A program made the translations under genes and the position numbers. This document shows, in pieces, positions 26,784-35,822 of a DNA stretch of 64,000 nt. This DNA is from Alistipes sp. (GTDB taxonomy: Bacteria > Bacteroidota > Bacteroidia > Bacteroidales > Rikenellaceae): contig JAFQFV010000008.1 in assembly GCA_017398555.1 (NCBI GenBank), forward strand, positions 1 through 64,000, in the 5' to 3' direction. The notes under the pieces were generated by a model. The model saw only the letters and a list, made by a program, of their open reading frames with translations, was not told the origin of the DNA and made no database searches. The stretch's first letter is position 1; the number at the start of each line of letters is the position of its first letter.

Positions 26784-26815
26784 TTTGGAAAATTCGTGGG
26801 GGGGGGTATATTTGT
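26784..26815 (+). promoter_or_regulatory. M16 protease promoter with nine-G spacer tract
   Basis: The -7 box TATATTTG is at 26808-26815; nine G (26799-26807) abut it on the upstream side, and TTTGG near 26785-26789 is a -33 candidate. The length of the G run sets the -33/-7 spacing. The start codon follows 59 bases later. Confidence 0.55.
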
Positions 26816-26874
26816 ACCGCCAAAGGTTAATGGGCAATTATTTAAGATAACGTTTAACTAAAACTTTTAAGACA

Positions 26875-29709
26875 ATGAGAAAATTTTTCCTGTCAGTACT
26901 TGCAACCGTTGTTGCATTTACAGCCGCTGCACAGCTTGTAGGCGGTCCGGCTCCGGAGTTCATTCCGAACGATCCGGCAGTAAGAACAGGTCAGCTTGAG
27001 AACGGAATGAAGTACTACATCCGTCACAACAACAAGCAGAAGGGTCTTGCTGACTTCTATATTATCCACAATGTGGGTGCCATTCAGGAGGATGACAACC
27101 AGCAGGGTTTGGCTCACTTCCTTGAGCACATGGCATTTAACGGCACTAACAACCTTCCGGGCAAGATGCTCATCGAGTGGTGCGAGCGAGTTGGTATTAA
27201 GTTTGGTGCTAACCTCAACGCAGGTACCTCTTGGGACTACACTCAGTACTTGATTAAGGATGTACCTGTATCTCGTCAGGGTGTTATCGATACAGCGATG
27301 CTCATTCTGCACGACTGGTCACACTTTATTACTCTCGACCACAGCGAGATTGACAAGGAGCGTGGCGTAATCCAGGAGGAGCTCCGTACTCGTGACGGCG
27401 CATCTTGGCGTTCGACCATCAACCTGCTCAAGAACCTCTTCAAGGGTACTAAGTATGAGCACCGCAACCTTATCGGCCACCTCGACGGTCTTAAGTCATT
27501 CTCATACGACGACATCAAGTCTTTCTATGACAAGTGGTATCGTCCTGACTATCAGGCTGTAGTTATTGTTGGTGATATTGACGCTGAGAAGGTTGAGGCA
27601 CAGGTAAAGAGTCTGATGGCCGACATCCCTGCCCCTGCTGCAGATGCTGCACAAAAGGAGGTTATCGTTGTACCTGACAACAAGGAGCCTATCGTATCTA
27701 TCTTCGAGGATCCAGAGATGCTGGAGAGTGAGATTTCACTGTTCATCAAGCGTCCTGCAGTTCCTGTTCAGATGAACGACACCGTTCAGGCTGAGATGCT
27801 CACACTTATCAACAGCCTGGGTGGCACTATGGCAAATGCCCGCCTTGCAGAGATTGCAACGAAGCCAAATGCACCATTTACACAGGCTTATCTGTCAAAT
27901 GGTGGTGTAGGTATCTGCCCTACTCTCGATGGTCTTACTTTGGGTGTTACAACAAAGGATGGCGGTCTTAGCGAGGGTTTTGCAGCTGCACTGACAGAGC
28001 TTGAGCGTATTCGTCGCCACGGCTTTACAGAGGGCGAGTTTGAGCGTGCAAAGGCGCAGGTGCTTCGTCGTGAGGAGCAGGCTTACAACAACCGCAACGA
28101 CCGTATGAATGGTCAGTATGTTCAGCGTTACCTCTCTGCGTTCCGCAAGAATACTCCATTCCCAGCAGCTGAGCTGGAGTGGAAGATGGATAGCGCAATT
28201 ATCGCGCAGCTCCCACTTGTTGCTATCAATCAGACATTTGCAAGCTACATTACCGACCACAACAACGTTGTTATTGTAAACGCTCCGAAGAAGGAGGGTG
28301 TTGCAAACCCTACAGAGGCACAGATTCTTGAGGTTATGGCGAAGGTTAAGGGCTCACAGATTGACCCTTATCAGGACAACACCGTAAAGGAGCCGCTGAT
28401 TGCTCCTAACGCTAAACTCAAGGGCTCAAAGGTTAAGAAGAGTGGTGCAAATGCAACTCTCGGCACAACTGAGTGGACACTTAAGAATGGCGTGAAGGTT
28501 GTCGTTAAGCCAACCACATTCAAGGCTGACGAGGTACAGATTCAGATGGTTTCACAGAGCGGTGTAAGTAACCTTACTGACGAGGACTACTACACTGGTA
28601 AGTATATGCCACTGGCTATGAGTCAGATGGGTGTAGGTAAGTTCTCATCTACAGAGCTTCGCAAGCAGCTCTCTGGTAAGAGCGCATCTACATCTGTATC
28701 TCCTGACGACTACACTACAACAATCGCGGGTAATGGCTCTCCAAAGGATCTTGAGACTATTATGCAGCTTCTCTACCTCCGCTTTACTGCTCCACGCTTC
28801 AGCGAGGATGACTTCAAGGCTACTATGAGCCAGTATATCAGTTATGTAGAGAATCTGAAGAGCAACCCAGACTTCAAGGCCTCTTCAGAGCAGCTCAAGA
28901 GCCTCTATAACAACCACTACCGCCGTCAGCAGATCTCTACCGAGGTACTGAATTCAATCAAGTACGAGCGCCTGGAGCCTATCTACCGCTCACTTACTGC
29001 TAATGCTGCCAACTTTACAGTGTATATCGTAGGTAATGTAGATTTGGCAACTCTCAAGCCACTTGTAGAGAAGTATATCGGCTCTCTGCCTGCAAAGAAG
29101 AGAAAGATTACCAAGCGTCTTGATGACGGTATTCGCTATGCAAAGGGCGAGGTTGTTAATGACTTCAATCACCCTATGCAGCAGCCAAAGGTTAGCGTAT
29201 GTCGTATCTACACTGGCGATATCGAGTACAACCTTGAGAACGCAGTTACAATGAACTTCCTGCAGGATATTCTCCGCGCTCGTTACACTATCTCTATCCG
29301 CGAGGAGAAGGGTGGTACTTACGGCGTAGGTGTTGGTGGCTCTGTAGATGCACTGTATAATCCTAACTACCAGCTTGTTATTCAGTTTGACACAAACGAG
29401 AAGATGGCAGACGAGCTCTCTGAGATTGTTGTTGCCGAGCTCAAGCAGATAGCAGCTAACGGTCCAAAGAGCGAGGATCTTGAGAAGGTACGTGAGTATC
29501 TGATTAAGGAGTGGAACAACCGCCTTGTTCAGAATGGTGCTTGGATGAGCTACATCTACCAGAACTACACCTATGGCGAGAACATGAACCGCGTAGCTAA
29601 CTACGAGAACATCGTTAAGGGCATGACTGCAGAGAAGGTTGCAGCCCTTGCAGCTAAGGTTCTTGCAGACAACAATATGACATACGTTGTTATGCGCCCT
29701 GCAAAGTAG
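26875..29709 (+). CDS. M16-family zinc metalloprotease (PqqL-like, two-lobed)
   Basis: 944 residues with a signal peptide (cut at AAA-QLV). The active-site motif H-F-L-E-H (H81, E84, H85) is intact, followed by the downstream Glu region E-R-G-V-I-Q-E-E-L. A second, inactive M16 lobe fills about 510-940 and includes the substrate-gripping R-E-E-K-G-G-T-Y-G-V-G-V-G. The length is normal for PqqL-type proteases of Bacteroidales, thought to degrade peptides in the periplasm. Expression may be tuned by the G9 promoter tract. Confidence 0.92.
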   Translation: MRKFFLSVLATVVAFTAAAQLVGGPAPEFIPNDPAVRTGQLENGMKYYIRHNNKQKGLADFYIIHNVGAIQEDDNQQGLAHFLEHMAFNGTNNLPGKMLIEWCERVGIKFGANLNAGTSWDYTQYLIKDVPVSRQGVIDTAMLILHDWSHFITLDHSEIDKERGVIQEELRTRDGASWRSTINLLKNLFKGTKYEHRNLIGHLDGLKSFSYDDIKSFYDKWYRPDYQAVVIVGDIDAEKVEAQVKSLMADIPAPAADAAQKEVIVVPDNKEPIVSIFEDPEMLESEISLFIKRPAVPVQMNDTVQAEMLTLINSLGGTMANARLAEIATKPNAPFTQAYLSNGGVGICPTLDGLTLGVTTKDGGLSEGFAAALTELERIRRHGFTEGEFERAKAQVLRREEQAYNNRNDRMNGQYVQRYLSAFRKNTPFPAAELEWKMDSAIIAQLPLVAINQTFASYITDHNNVVIVNAPKKEGVANPTEAQILEVMAKVKGSQIDPYQDNTVKEPLIAPNAKLKGSKVKKSGANATLGTTEWTLKNGVKVVVKPTTFKADEVQIQMVSQSGVSNLTDEDYYTGKYMPLAMSQMGVGKFSSTELRKQLSGKSASTSVSPDDYTTTIAGNGSPKDLETIMQLLYLRFTAPRFSEDDFKATMSQYISYVENLKSNPDFKASSEQLKSLYNNHYRRQQISTEVLNSIKYERLEPIYRSLTANAANFTVYIVGNVDLATLKPLVEKYIGSLPAKKRKITKRLDDGIRYAKGEVVNDFNHPMQQPKVSVCRIYTGDIEYNLENAVTMNFLQDILRARYTISIREEKGGTYGVGVGGSVDALYNPNYQLVIQFDTNEKMADELSEIVVAELKQIAANGPKSEDLEKVREYLIKEWNNRLVQNGAWMSYIYQNYTYGENMNRVANYENIVKGMTAEKVAALAAKVLADNNMTYVVMRPAK

Positions 29710-29755
29710 TGATATCTTAAGATAGGTTATATAAATTAGACCGAGTGGATTTTGG

Positions 29756-29785
29756 AAGGCTGGCTGAAAAGTCAGCCTTTTTTGT
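29756..29785 (+). terminator. terminator of the M16 gene
   Basis: AAGGCTG (29756-29762) pairs with CAGCCTT (29773-29779), with a run of T directly after. Confidence 0.8.
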
Positions 29786-29807
29786 TTGCCGATAAATAAA
29801 AAATCAC

Positions 29808-29815
29808 TATATTTG
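29808..29815 (+). promoter_or_regulatory. glgB promoter
   Basis: TATATTTG with TTTGC about 20 bases upstream (29783-29787); the start codon is 26 bases downstream. Confidence 0.6.
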
Positions 29816-29841
29816 TAGTAGTCCATTAAAAAGTATCTATT

Positions 29842-31872
29842 ATGAGTGATAAAAAGACTCTGCCTATAGTTGCAGCCGATGAGTGGTTGCAGCCTGTCGA
29901 GGCACAGATTGAGGAGCGACACAATCGCTATCTATCGCATCTAAAGAGCATTGAGGATAATTGTGGGTCTATTATCGACTATGCCAACGGATACAAATAT
30001 TTCGGCTGGCAGTATGACGATATGATGTGCGGCTGGTGGTTCCGCGAGTGGCTACCGGAGGCATACGATGTCTATATCTTCGGAGATTTCAACGGCTGGC
30101 AGCGTACGCAGTTACGTCTTAATAAGGATACAAATGGTGTCTGGAGCATCTTTCTTCCAGATGCTATGTATAGTTATCGCCTTACCCACGGCTCACTATA
30201 CAAGCTCCACATTCACGGTGCTAACGGTTGGCTTGACCGTATTCCGGCATACGCTACCCGTGTAGTGCAGGACGAGCAAACAAAGGACTACACAGCACAA
30301 TTTTGGATTGAGCAGCCATTTGATTGGTCTGAGGATAACTTCTCCGCCTCAAAGTGCACTCCCCTACTCATCTACGAGACTCACGTCGGAATGGCGCAGG
30401 AGAAGGAGGGTGTTGGCACATACCGCGAATTTGAGGAGAAGATTTTGCCAAAGGTGCGCCGTGCGGGCTACAACGCCATTCAGGTTATGGCCATTGCCGA
30501 GCACCCATACTACGGCTCATTTGGTTACCATGTAGCCAACTTCTTCGCTCCATCTTCACGCTTCGGCACACCAGAGGAGCTCAAGTCGCTCATTCGCAAG
30601 GCACACTCGATGGGTATTGCGGTGATTATGGACCTTGTGCATGCCCACTATGTCAAGAACCTCAATGAGGGTATAAATGAGCTTGACGGCTCGCAGCACC
30701 TCTACTCCAAGGAGGGTGGCGCAGGTTATCAGCAGTATTGGGACTCAAAGACCTTCGACTACGGCAAACGCGAGGTGGAGCACTTCCTACTCTCGAATGT
30801 CAAGTATTGGATGGATATTTTCCACTTTGACGGCTACCGTTTCGATGGCGTTACCTCGATGATATATCACCACCACGGATATACCGACTTTGACTGTCGC
30901 GAGAAGTTCTTTGATGAGGGGGTAAATGTAGATGCGTTGGTATATCTATCGCTCGCAAACAAACTTATTCACAGCATAAATCCCGCAGCGATAACCATTG
31001 CCGAGGATGTGAGCGGTATGCCAGGCATGTGTTATCCGATAGAGGATGGCGGTATAGGTTTCGACTATCGCCTCGGTATGGCAATCCCCGACTTTTGGAT
31101 TAAACTCTTGAAGGATATACCTGACCAGGATTGGGATCTTGACGAGATGTGGAGCATTATGACCTCTCGTCTGCCGGGTGTAAAGACCGTTGCATACGCC
31201 GAGTCGCACGATCAGGCGCTTGTGGGAGATAAGACTATCGCCTTCCGTCTGATGGATAAGGAGATGTACTTTGCCATGAACCGCGCATCTGAGAATTTGG
31301 TTGTCGAGCGCGGTATGGCACTGCATAAGATGATCAGACTCTTTACCATCGCCACAGGTGGCGACGCATACCTCAACTTTATGGGTAACGAGTTCGGTCA
31401 TCCGGAGTGGATAGACTTCCCGCGTGAGGGTAATAATTGGAGCTACGCACACGCACAGCGCCTCTGGTCACTCTCGACAAACGGTTTTCTGCGCTACTCA
31501 CAGCTCGGAGAGTTTGACCGTGCAATGATTCGCCTTGTAAAGAAGAATCGAGTGCTGCAGAACGGCTATCCGTGGAAGTGGAACACCGACTACGACAACA
31601 AGACCCTCGTATTCTCGCATCGCAATCTGGTCTTTGTCTTTAATTGGCACCACGAGGCCTCTATTCCGGACTATATCACCGAGGTACCGAAGGCGGGCAA
31701 ATATACCGTAGAACTTACAACTGATGACCCTAAGTTCGGAGGTTTGGGCAGAAACAGTGTCGGCAACGAGCACTTCTCCTACTCTGCGAAGGATGAGAAT
31801 GGCAACCTGCACCACTATATAAAGATTTACAACACCGCCCGAACAGCAATGGTGCTCAAGTGGCATAAATAG
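29842..31872 (+). CDS. glgB: 1,4-alpha-glucan branching enzyme (GH13)
   Basis: 676 residues: N-terminal CBM48-like domain (Y-I-F-G-D-F-N-G-W near residue 80), then a GH13 barrel. The catalytic residues are D335 (Y-R-F-D-G-V-T-S-M), E388 (I-A-E-D-V-S-G) and D457 (E-S-H-D-Q-A-L-V-G). N-E-F-G-H-P-E-W-I-D-F-P is the branching-enzyme signature of the eukaryote-like GH13_8 group. It makes alpha-1,6 branches in glycogen. It is monocistronic, with promoter and terminator close on both sides. Confidence 0.94.
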   Translation: MSDKKTLPIVAADEWLQPVEAQIEERHNRYLSHLKSIEDNCGSIIDYANGYKYFGWQYDDMMCGWWFREWLPEAYDVYIFGDFNGWQRTQLRLNKDTNGVWSIFLPDAMYSYRLTHGSLYKLHIHGANGWLDRIPAYATRVVQDEQTKDYTAQFWIEQPFDWSEDNFSASKCTPLLIYETHVGMAQEKEGVGTYREFEEKILPKVRRAGYNAIQVMAIAEHPYYGSFGYHVANFFAPSSRFGTPEELKSLIRKAHSMGIAVIMDLVHAHYVKNLNEGINELDGSQHLYSKEGGAGYQQYWDSKTFDYGKREVEHFLLSNVKYWMDIFHFDGYRFDGVTSMIYHHHGYTDFDCREKFFDEGVNVDALVYLSLANKLIHSINPAAITIAEDVSGMPGMCYPIEDGGIGFDYRLGMAIPDFWIKLLKDIPDQDWDLDEMWSIMTSRLPGVKTVAYAESHDQALVGDKTIAFRLMDKEMYFAMNRASENLVVERGMALHKMIRLFTIATGGDAYLNFMGNEFGHPEWIDFPREGNNWSYAHAQRLWSLSTNGFLRYSQLGEFDRAMIRLVKKNRVLQNGYPWKWNTDYDNKTLVFSHRNLVFVFNWHHEASIPDYITEVPKAGKYTVELTTDDPKFGGLGRNSVGNEHFSYSAKDENGNLHHYIKIYNTARTAMVLKWHK

Positions 31873-31874
31873 TA

Positions 31875-31902
31875 AAAAAGGATGGGAATTCCCATCCTTT
31901 TT
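31875..31902. terminator. perfect palindromic bidirectional terminator
   Basis: The 14-base arms 31875-31888 and 31889-31902 are exact complements, with A runs on the left and T runs on the right, so it works for glgB and for convergent ruvC. Confidence 0.9.
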
Positions 31903-31920
31903 ACTATCTATGCCATTTAA

Positions 31921-32535
31921 TTACTTTATCCTCTTTGGGTTTTCAGACACGAATTGCTCCCAGGATTTTGTACCGCGCTTACGGGCGGTCTTTTCGCCAC
32001 CAAGACCCTTTACGCGAGAGTCGCCAAGTGCCTGATTTATCGGATTTGTGGTGCTGTAGTAGTGCGAGAGGGCTACAGCCATACCATCTGTGGCATCCAA
32101 CTTGCGCGGAGTCTCTTTAATTCCCAACGTGCGCATAACTATCGCTGCCACCTGCTCCTTTGATGCAGCACCTGTGCCTGTTATCGCCTGCTTGATACGC
32201 GTAGGGGCATACTCGGCAACGGGTTTATTACAGCTCAGGGCTGCCGCCATAGCAACGCCCTGCGCACGACCGAGCTTGAGCATACTCTGGACATTCTGCC
32301 CGAAGAATGGCGACTCAAGGGCCACCTGCGCGGGCGAGTAGTCGGCAATAAGAACCTTAACACTCTCGAAAATATGGCGCAGTTTGTCGTATGGGTCGGG
32401 AATCTTGTGCAGATCTATATCGCCCAAAACTATCGGGCGTAGAGTTCTACCCTCAACCTCCAACACTCCGTAGCCCATATAGTTCGTACCAGGGTCGATA
32501 CCTAGGATTCTGTATATCGCTGTTTCCTTCTCCAT
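31921..32535 (-). CDS. ruvC: RuvC Holliday-junction resolvase
   Basis: Start placed at MEKETAIYRILGIDPG (32535), giving 204 residues; an ATG seven codons earlier is possible and would overlap the upstream gene by 14 bases. The four catalytic acids are present: D14 (G-I-D-P-G-T), E74 (L-E-S-P-F-F), D147 and D150 (D-A-T-D-G). The C-terminal tail (about 175-204) is basic and longer than in E. coli. RuvC cuts Holliday junctions with RuvAB. It follows the HicB-like gene with almost no gap. Confidence 0.93.
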   Translation of the reverse strand: MEKETAIYRILGIDPGTNYMGYGVLEVEGRTLRPIVLGDIDLHKIPDPYDKLRHIFESVKVLIADYSPAQVALESPFFGQNVQSMLKLGRAQGVAMAAALSCNKPVAEYAPTRIKQAITGTGAASKEQVAAIVMRTLGIKETPRKLDATDGMAVALSHYYSTTNPINQALGDSRVKGLGGEKTARKRGTKSWEQFVSENPKRIK

Positions 32536-32542
32536 AACACTA

Positions 32543-32785
32543 TTACAAACTTGCACCCATCACCCACTCAAACGAGAGATTGTCAAGAGCAGATGTATCT
32601 TCGCCCGCCTCGTTACAAATATCTTTTACCTCTGATACGCTCTCAAGAAAATCCTCTTGAGCCTGCTGTGCAGTATCTCCAAAACCGCCAAACGAGTGCT
32701 TGTCCAGATATCTATAATCGGGACAATATGCCGAAAACAGACCATCTGCACCGCGCTCGATTATAACTTTTACTCTATTTCCCAT
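32543..32785 (-). CDS. orphan HicB-like small protein
   Basis: 80 residues: I-I-E-R-G-A-D-G-L-F-S-A-Y-C-P-D and G-F-G-D-T-A-Q-Q-A-Q-E-D-F-L match the beta-strand/helix core of HicB antitoxins. The C-terminal DNA-binding part usual in HicB is absent, and there is no HicA toxin on either side. Promoter TATCTTTG on the minus strand (32807-32814). The stop lies seven bases before the ruvC start, so it is co-transcribed. It may be a free-standing HicB-fold domain with a housekeeping role. Confidence 0.65.
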   Translation of the reverse strand: MGNRVKVIIERGADGLFSAYCPDYRYLDKHSFGGFGDTAQQAQEDFLESVSEVKDICNEAGEDTSALDNLSFEWVMGASL

Positions 32786-32806
32786 CGTTATTGTGTGTTT
32801 TGATTA

Positions 32807-32814
32807 CAAAGATA
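32807..32814 (-). promoter_or_regulatory. promoter of HicB-like gene and ruvC
   Basis: TATCTTTG on the minus strand, 21 bases before the HicB-like start codon. Confidence 0.6.
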
Positions 32815-32833
32815 GTAATATATTGGTTATTTG

Positions 32834-35164
32834 CTAAAATTTAGCAACCGCTCGTACATATTTATAATCGCTTTTATTAAAACTACTACCATAACGAACT
32901 CCATCAGTATACATATCATAGTAACTCGCATCAAATTCGCTAACTTCACCAGCTAACCAATATTCATAGTGTTCCCCTTTGTTAAATAATTTGGTCGCAT
33001 TCTTCTCCTCAAGCGTCTTATTGACAACTTCATAAGTACCCTCATGCCATAAATTACCAATCAGTCTCATTGCAGCAAACCCATCCATCAAATACCAATT
33101 ATCTCCCAAAGTTGCACACCATGCAAATGCTGGAAACTTCGTTTGCCAGTTACTAATTTTCTTTATATAAGCCATGATTTCATCACCATAATAATCCACA
33201 TAATTTGGGATTACATAACTACATTGATAATTATAGTATGAAGTCCATTGTAACGGTGTCTCAGACTGTATCAAACTTACTATCTGGCCGTGCATTCCTT
33301 CATCTACATCATTATCAAGATAGAATACAATACCCTCTTTTTCGCCATCATTGTAATAATCGCCTCTTTTATAAGGGCCTTTAGTTACTCCTATAAAACT
33401 ACCGCCACCGCCCGGAGTATCATCATCGGGATTGTCCGGGTCTGGGTCGTCAGGATTTGGATTCGGGTTATCAGGGTCTGGATTTGGGTTGATCGGGTTG
33501 TAAAAGTCTGGACCGAGCCAATCGCCTCTGTCGTTATAGTCCGGACCTGTAACATCTGCCGACATAGCCAAACGCAAACCGACATTGATATAACGAGCAT
33601 CTTGAGAATCAAGACCATTTCGATATATAATGCGGCAACCAAAGGCATTATCTACATAACTGCCACCGCGCATAATACGGTAAGTTCCACTACTTGGGCC
33701 TATCGGATTGGTTTGATGTGCAGTACTATACATACCAAACCAGTCATAGCACAGCTCAAACACATTGCCCGACATGTCGTATATACCGCGCGGATTTGGT
33801 TTTTTCTGGCCAACAGAGTGGGTCCTATTCTCGGCATTATCGCAATACCAAGCCACCTCATCTACATTATAACTACCGCTGTATGGATATTTTTGAGTGA
33901 GCAGAGCCTCACGTGCCGCAAGTTCCCACTCCGCCTCTGTCGGCATACGATACCTCTTGCCTGTTATAGCATTGAGTTTTGTAATAAACTCCATAGCCAT
34001 ATTCCACGAAATATTTTCGACTGGCAGGTTATCATCACCCCTAAAACCACTCGGATTACTACCCATAACCGCCACCCATAGGGCCTGAGTAACCTCGTAT
34101 TTACCTATAAAATAGTCGCTTACGGTTACAGAGTGAGCAGGTCTTTCTGTATCCAGTGCCTCCGCATCGTCACTACCCATAGTAAATGTACCACCATTAA
34201 CTACAACCATCTCGATACCATTGATAACCGTTGTCGGGTCATTTGGGTCGTTGCCGCCACCGTCGCCGTTGTTGTCATCATCGCCGCCACCGTTGTTGTC
34301 ATCGCCAGAACCGCCACCGTTGTTGTCATCATCGCCGCCACCTGAGCCACCACCATTGTCGTCGCCTCCGTTGTCGTCATCATTCGGGTTGTCGTATATC
34401 TCTTGGTAGATGTCGTTATATATCTCATCGTACCAATCGCCAAAGCTCGCAACAGCGCGGACATAGAACTTATACTTCTTATCGTTAGTTAGTGACTTTG
34501 AGGTAGCTGCATTGACGTAGTAAGCGCGGAAAGCACCATACAACTCGTTATCCTGCCACTCTGTAGATGACCAATAGGCAAATGTAGTTATCGGTGTACC
34601 ACCATTCTCTTTCAGACCTTTATTTATAGCCTCGCGAATTGCAGGGAAGATGATAAACCGCTCCACCTCCTGAAGAGCTGGCAGATACCAACCCTTACCA
34701 TAGTCAAAGCACCACTTAAAGGCAGGGTATTTCTCCTTCCAATTAGGTATCTTCACAATTTTAGCGAGATTTTCGACTCCCCCGGACATATATATCGTAC
34801 CCACCAAGCGGTTTTGCTCCGCCACATCCGAAGCCCACTGCAACGGCGATGACGACTGTCTGAGGCTTATAATCTTACCATTATTGCCATCCTGATCGAC
34901 CTCAATCACAATACCCTCCTTACCACTCTCGTTGTAGTAATCGCCCACCTCATACGGAGCCGAAGTGGTTGGCTTTGACGTATTTTCAGCTCCGCCGTTA
35001 TTGCCGTTGCCGTCGTTTCCGCCACCACCGCCGTTATTCTCACTACCACCGTTATTCTCAATGTCGTCGGAGTTATTGCCGCCATTATCTACACGCTCGG
35101 GAGGTGTGCAGCCAAGATATAGAGTAGCCGCCAACACTACTAAAAGATAGTTCAGCTGTTTCAT
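32834..35164 (-). CDS. modular lipoprotein: two DUF1566-like domains around an FGE-type domain
   Basis: 776 residues, lipobox Y-L-G-C. After a Gly/Asn/Asp linker, residues about 72-250 form a module with Y-E-V-G-D-Y-Y-N-E-S-G-K-E-G-I-V, S-S-P-L-Q-W-A-S and G-W-Y-L-P-A. A second copy (about 605-776) repeats Y-K-R-G-D-Y-Y-N-D-G-E-K-E-G-I-V and T-P-L-Q-W-T-S. Between them an FGE/sulfatase-modifying-factor-type domain (about 312-545) has G-G-T-F-T-M-G-S, Y-E-V-T-Q-A-L-W, R-M-P-T-E-A-E-W-E and M-R-G-G-S-Y. It lacks the Cys pair of true formylglycine-generating enzymes, so a binding role is likelier. Low-complexity (Asp/Gly/Asn) stretches at about 255-305 are DNA-level repeats. Confidence 0.75.
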   Translation of the reverse strand: MKQLNYLLVVLAATLYLGCTPPERVDNGGNNSDDIENNGGSENNGGGGGNDGNGNNGGAENTSKPTTSAPYEVGDYYNESGKEGIVIEVDQDGNNGKIISLRQSSSPLQWASDVAEQNRLVGTIYMSGGVENLAKIVKIPNWKEKYPAFKWCFDYGKGWYLPALQEVERFIIFPAIREAINKGLKENGGTPITTFAYWSSTEWQDNELYGAFRAYYVNAATSKSLTNDKKYKFYVRAVASFGDWYDEIYNDIYQEIYDNPNDDDNGGDDNGGGSGGGDDDNNGGGSGDDNNGGGDDDNNGDGGGNDPNDPTTVINGIEMVVVNGGTFTMGSDDAEALDTERPAHSVTVSDYFIGKYEVTQALWVAVMGSNPSGFRGDDNLPVENISWNMAMEFITKLNAITGKRYRMPTEAEWELAAREALLTQKYPYSGSYNVDEVAWYCDNAENRTHSVGQKKPNPRGIYDMSGNVFELCYDWFGMYSTAHQTNPIGPSSGTYRIMRGGSYVDNAFGCRIIYRNGLDSQDARYINVGLRLAMSADVTGPDYNDRGDWLGPDFYNPINPNPDPDNPNPNPDDPDPDNPDDDTPGGGGSFIGVTKGPYKRGDYYNDGEKEGIVFYLDNDVDEGMHGQIVSLIQSETPLQWTSYYNYQCSYVIPNYVDYYGDEIMAYIKKISNWQTKFPAFAWCATLGDNWYLMDGFAAMRLIGNLWHEGTYEVVNKTLEEKNATKLFNKGEHYEYWLAGEVSEFDASYYDMYTDGVRYGSSFNKSDYKYVRAVAKF

Positions 35165-35194
35165 AATCAGAATGTTTAGGGATGTTCTCGACTA

Positions 35195-35202
35195 CAAATA
35201 TA
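35195..35202 (-). promoter_or_regulatory. promoter of the modular lipoprotein
   Basis: TATATTTG on the minus strand, with TTTGC 19 bases upstream. Confidence 0.6.
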
Positions 35203-35307
35203 CAAAATTTTGCAACTTTTTGCAAATATGATAAAAATATGCATAGATTAGCCGTCGGCTTTTAGGGATGTGCCGCAGGTTTACACTACGTTCAATCTTC
35301 GCACTCA

Positions 35308-35432
35308 TTTGTTGTCAAAAGGTAGTAGTAGCAACGCTCGGCGAAATTGAACACGATGGGCTGTACAAGACGTACTGCCCATTGTGGGCATATTTCGTTA
35401 GCGGAAGCTAATGCTGCCTTTTCACGACAAAT
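35308..35432. repeat. palindromic intergenic element, unit B
   Basis: Ends TTTGTTGTCAAAA and TTTTCACGACAAA. Nested arms: CGCTCGGCGAAAT with ATTTCGTTAGCG, and GATGGGCtgTAC with GTActGCCCATTG around the tip AAGAC. It is identical to unit D3 (61975-62099) except at two bases in the terminal repeats. A fragment of another unit's right half (TTTTAGGGATGTGCCGC) lies just before it at 35260-35277. Confidence 0.8.
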
Positions 35433-35437
35433 GCCAT

Positions 35438-35764
35438 TTAGCCTTTAGAAGCTATCTGCACCTGCAACTTAAACTCCGCCCCCTCAATATCTACAGCAAG
35501 ACGGATGTAGTTGCCGAAGTGGGTGACTTTAACGAAGTAGAGGCCCTCCTCGGAGATTGTCTCAAAAGAGGTACCCTCGTATGCCCAATGTATGCCGTCG
35601 TGAGATATCTCCACGCGAGCATCCAACGTTCCCTCGCCGACAACCTGCTCAACGAAGATGAAGAAGATAACCTCATCTGCCCAACCGACCTCGTAGGGGT
35701 GGGTCTCAAAGTACTCGGAGAAGGACTTTTTTATCTCTAAATGCGCTGCATTAAACTGTTTCAT
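35438..35764 (-). CDS. unknown 108-residue protein
   Basis: I do not recognise the family. The sequence is compact and beta-rich, with I-S-H-D-G-I-H-W-A-Y-E-G-T-S-F-E and G-L-Y-F-V-K-V-T-H-F-G-N-Y-I-R-L-A-V-D, which resembles a small jelly-roll or virion-like beta sandwich. No signal peptide. It is the last gene of a four-gene minus-strand cluster behind a transporter and an oxidoreductase, 58 bases after the preceding gene, so it probably serves the same pathway. Confidence 0.55.
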   Translation of the reverse strand: MKQFNAAHLEIKKSFSEYFETHPYEVGWADEVIFFIFVEQVVGEGTLDARVEISHDGIHWAYEGTSFETISEEGLYFVKVTHFGNYIRLAVDIEGAEFKLQVQIASKG

Positions 35765-35822
35765 GGTATATTGCTTTATAAAATAAAACGCTATTGGCTA
35801 TTAGCAAAAAAGTGCTATAATT

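Noticed and set aside
28990-29922. Minus-strand open frame of 310 codons crossing the M16/glgB junction
   Set aside because: Lies antisense to two genes with full catalytic motifs and spans their terminator and promoter.
33290-34081. Plus-strand open frame of 263 codons
   Set aside because: Antisense to the modular lipoprotein; Ile/Thr/Val-rich, no recognisable start or domain.
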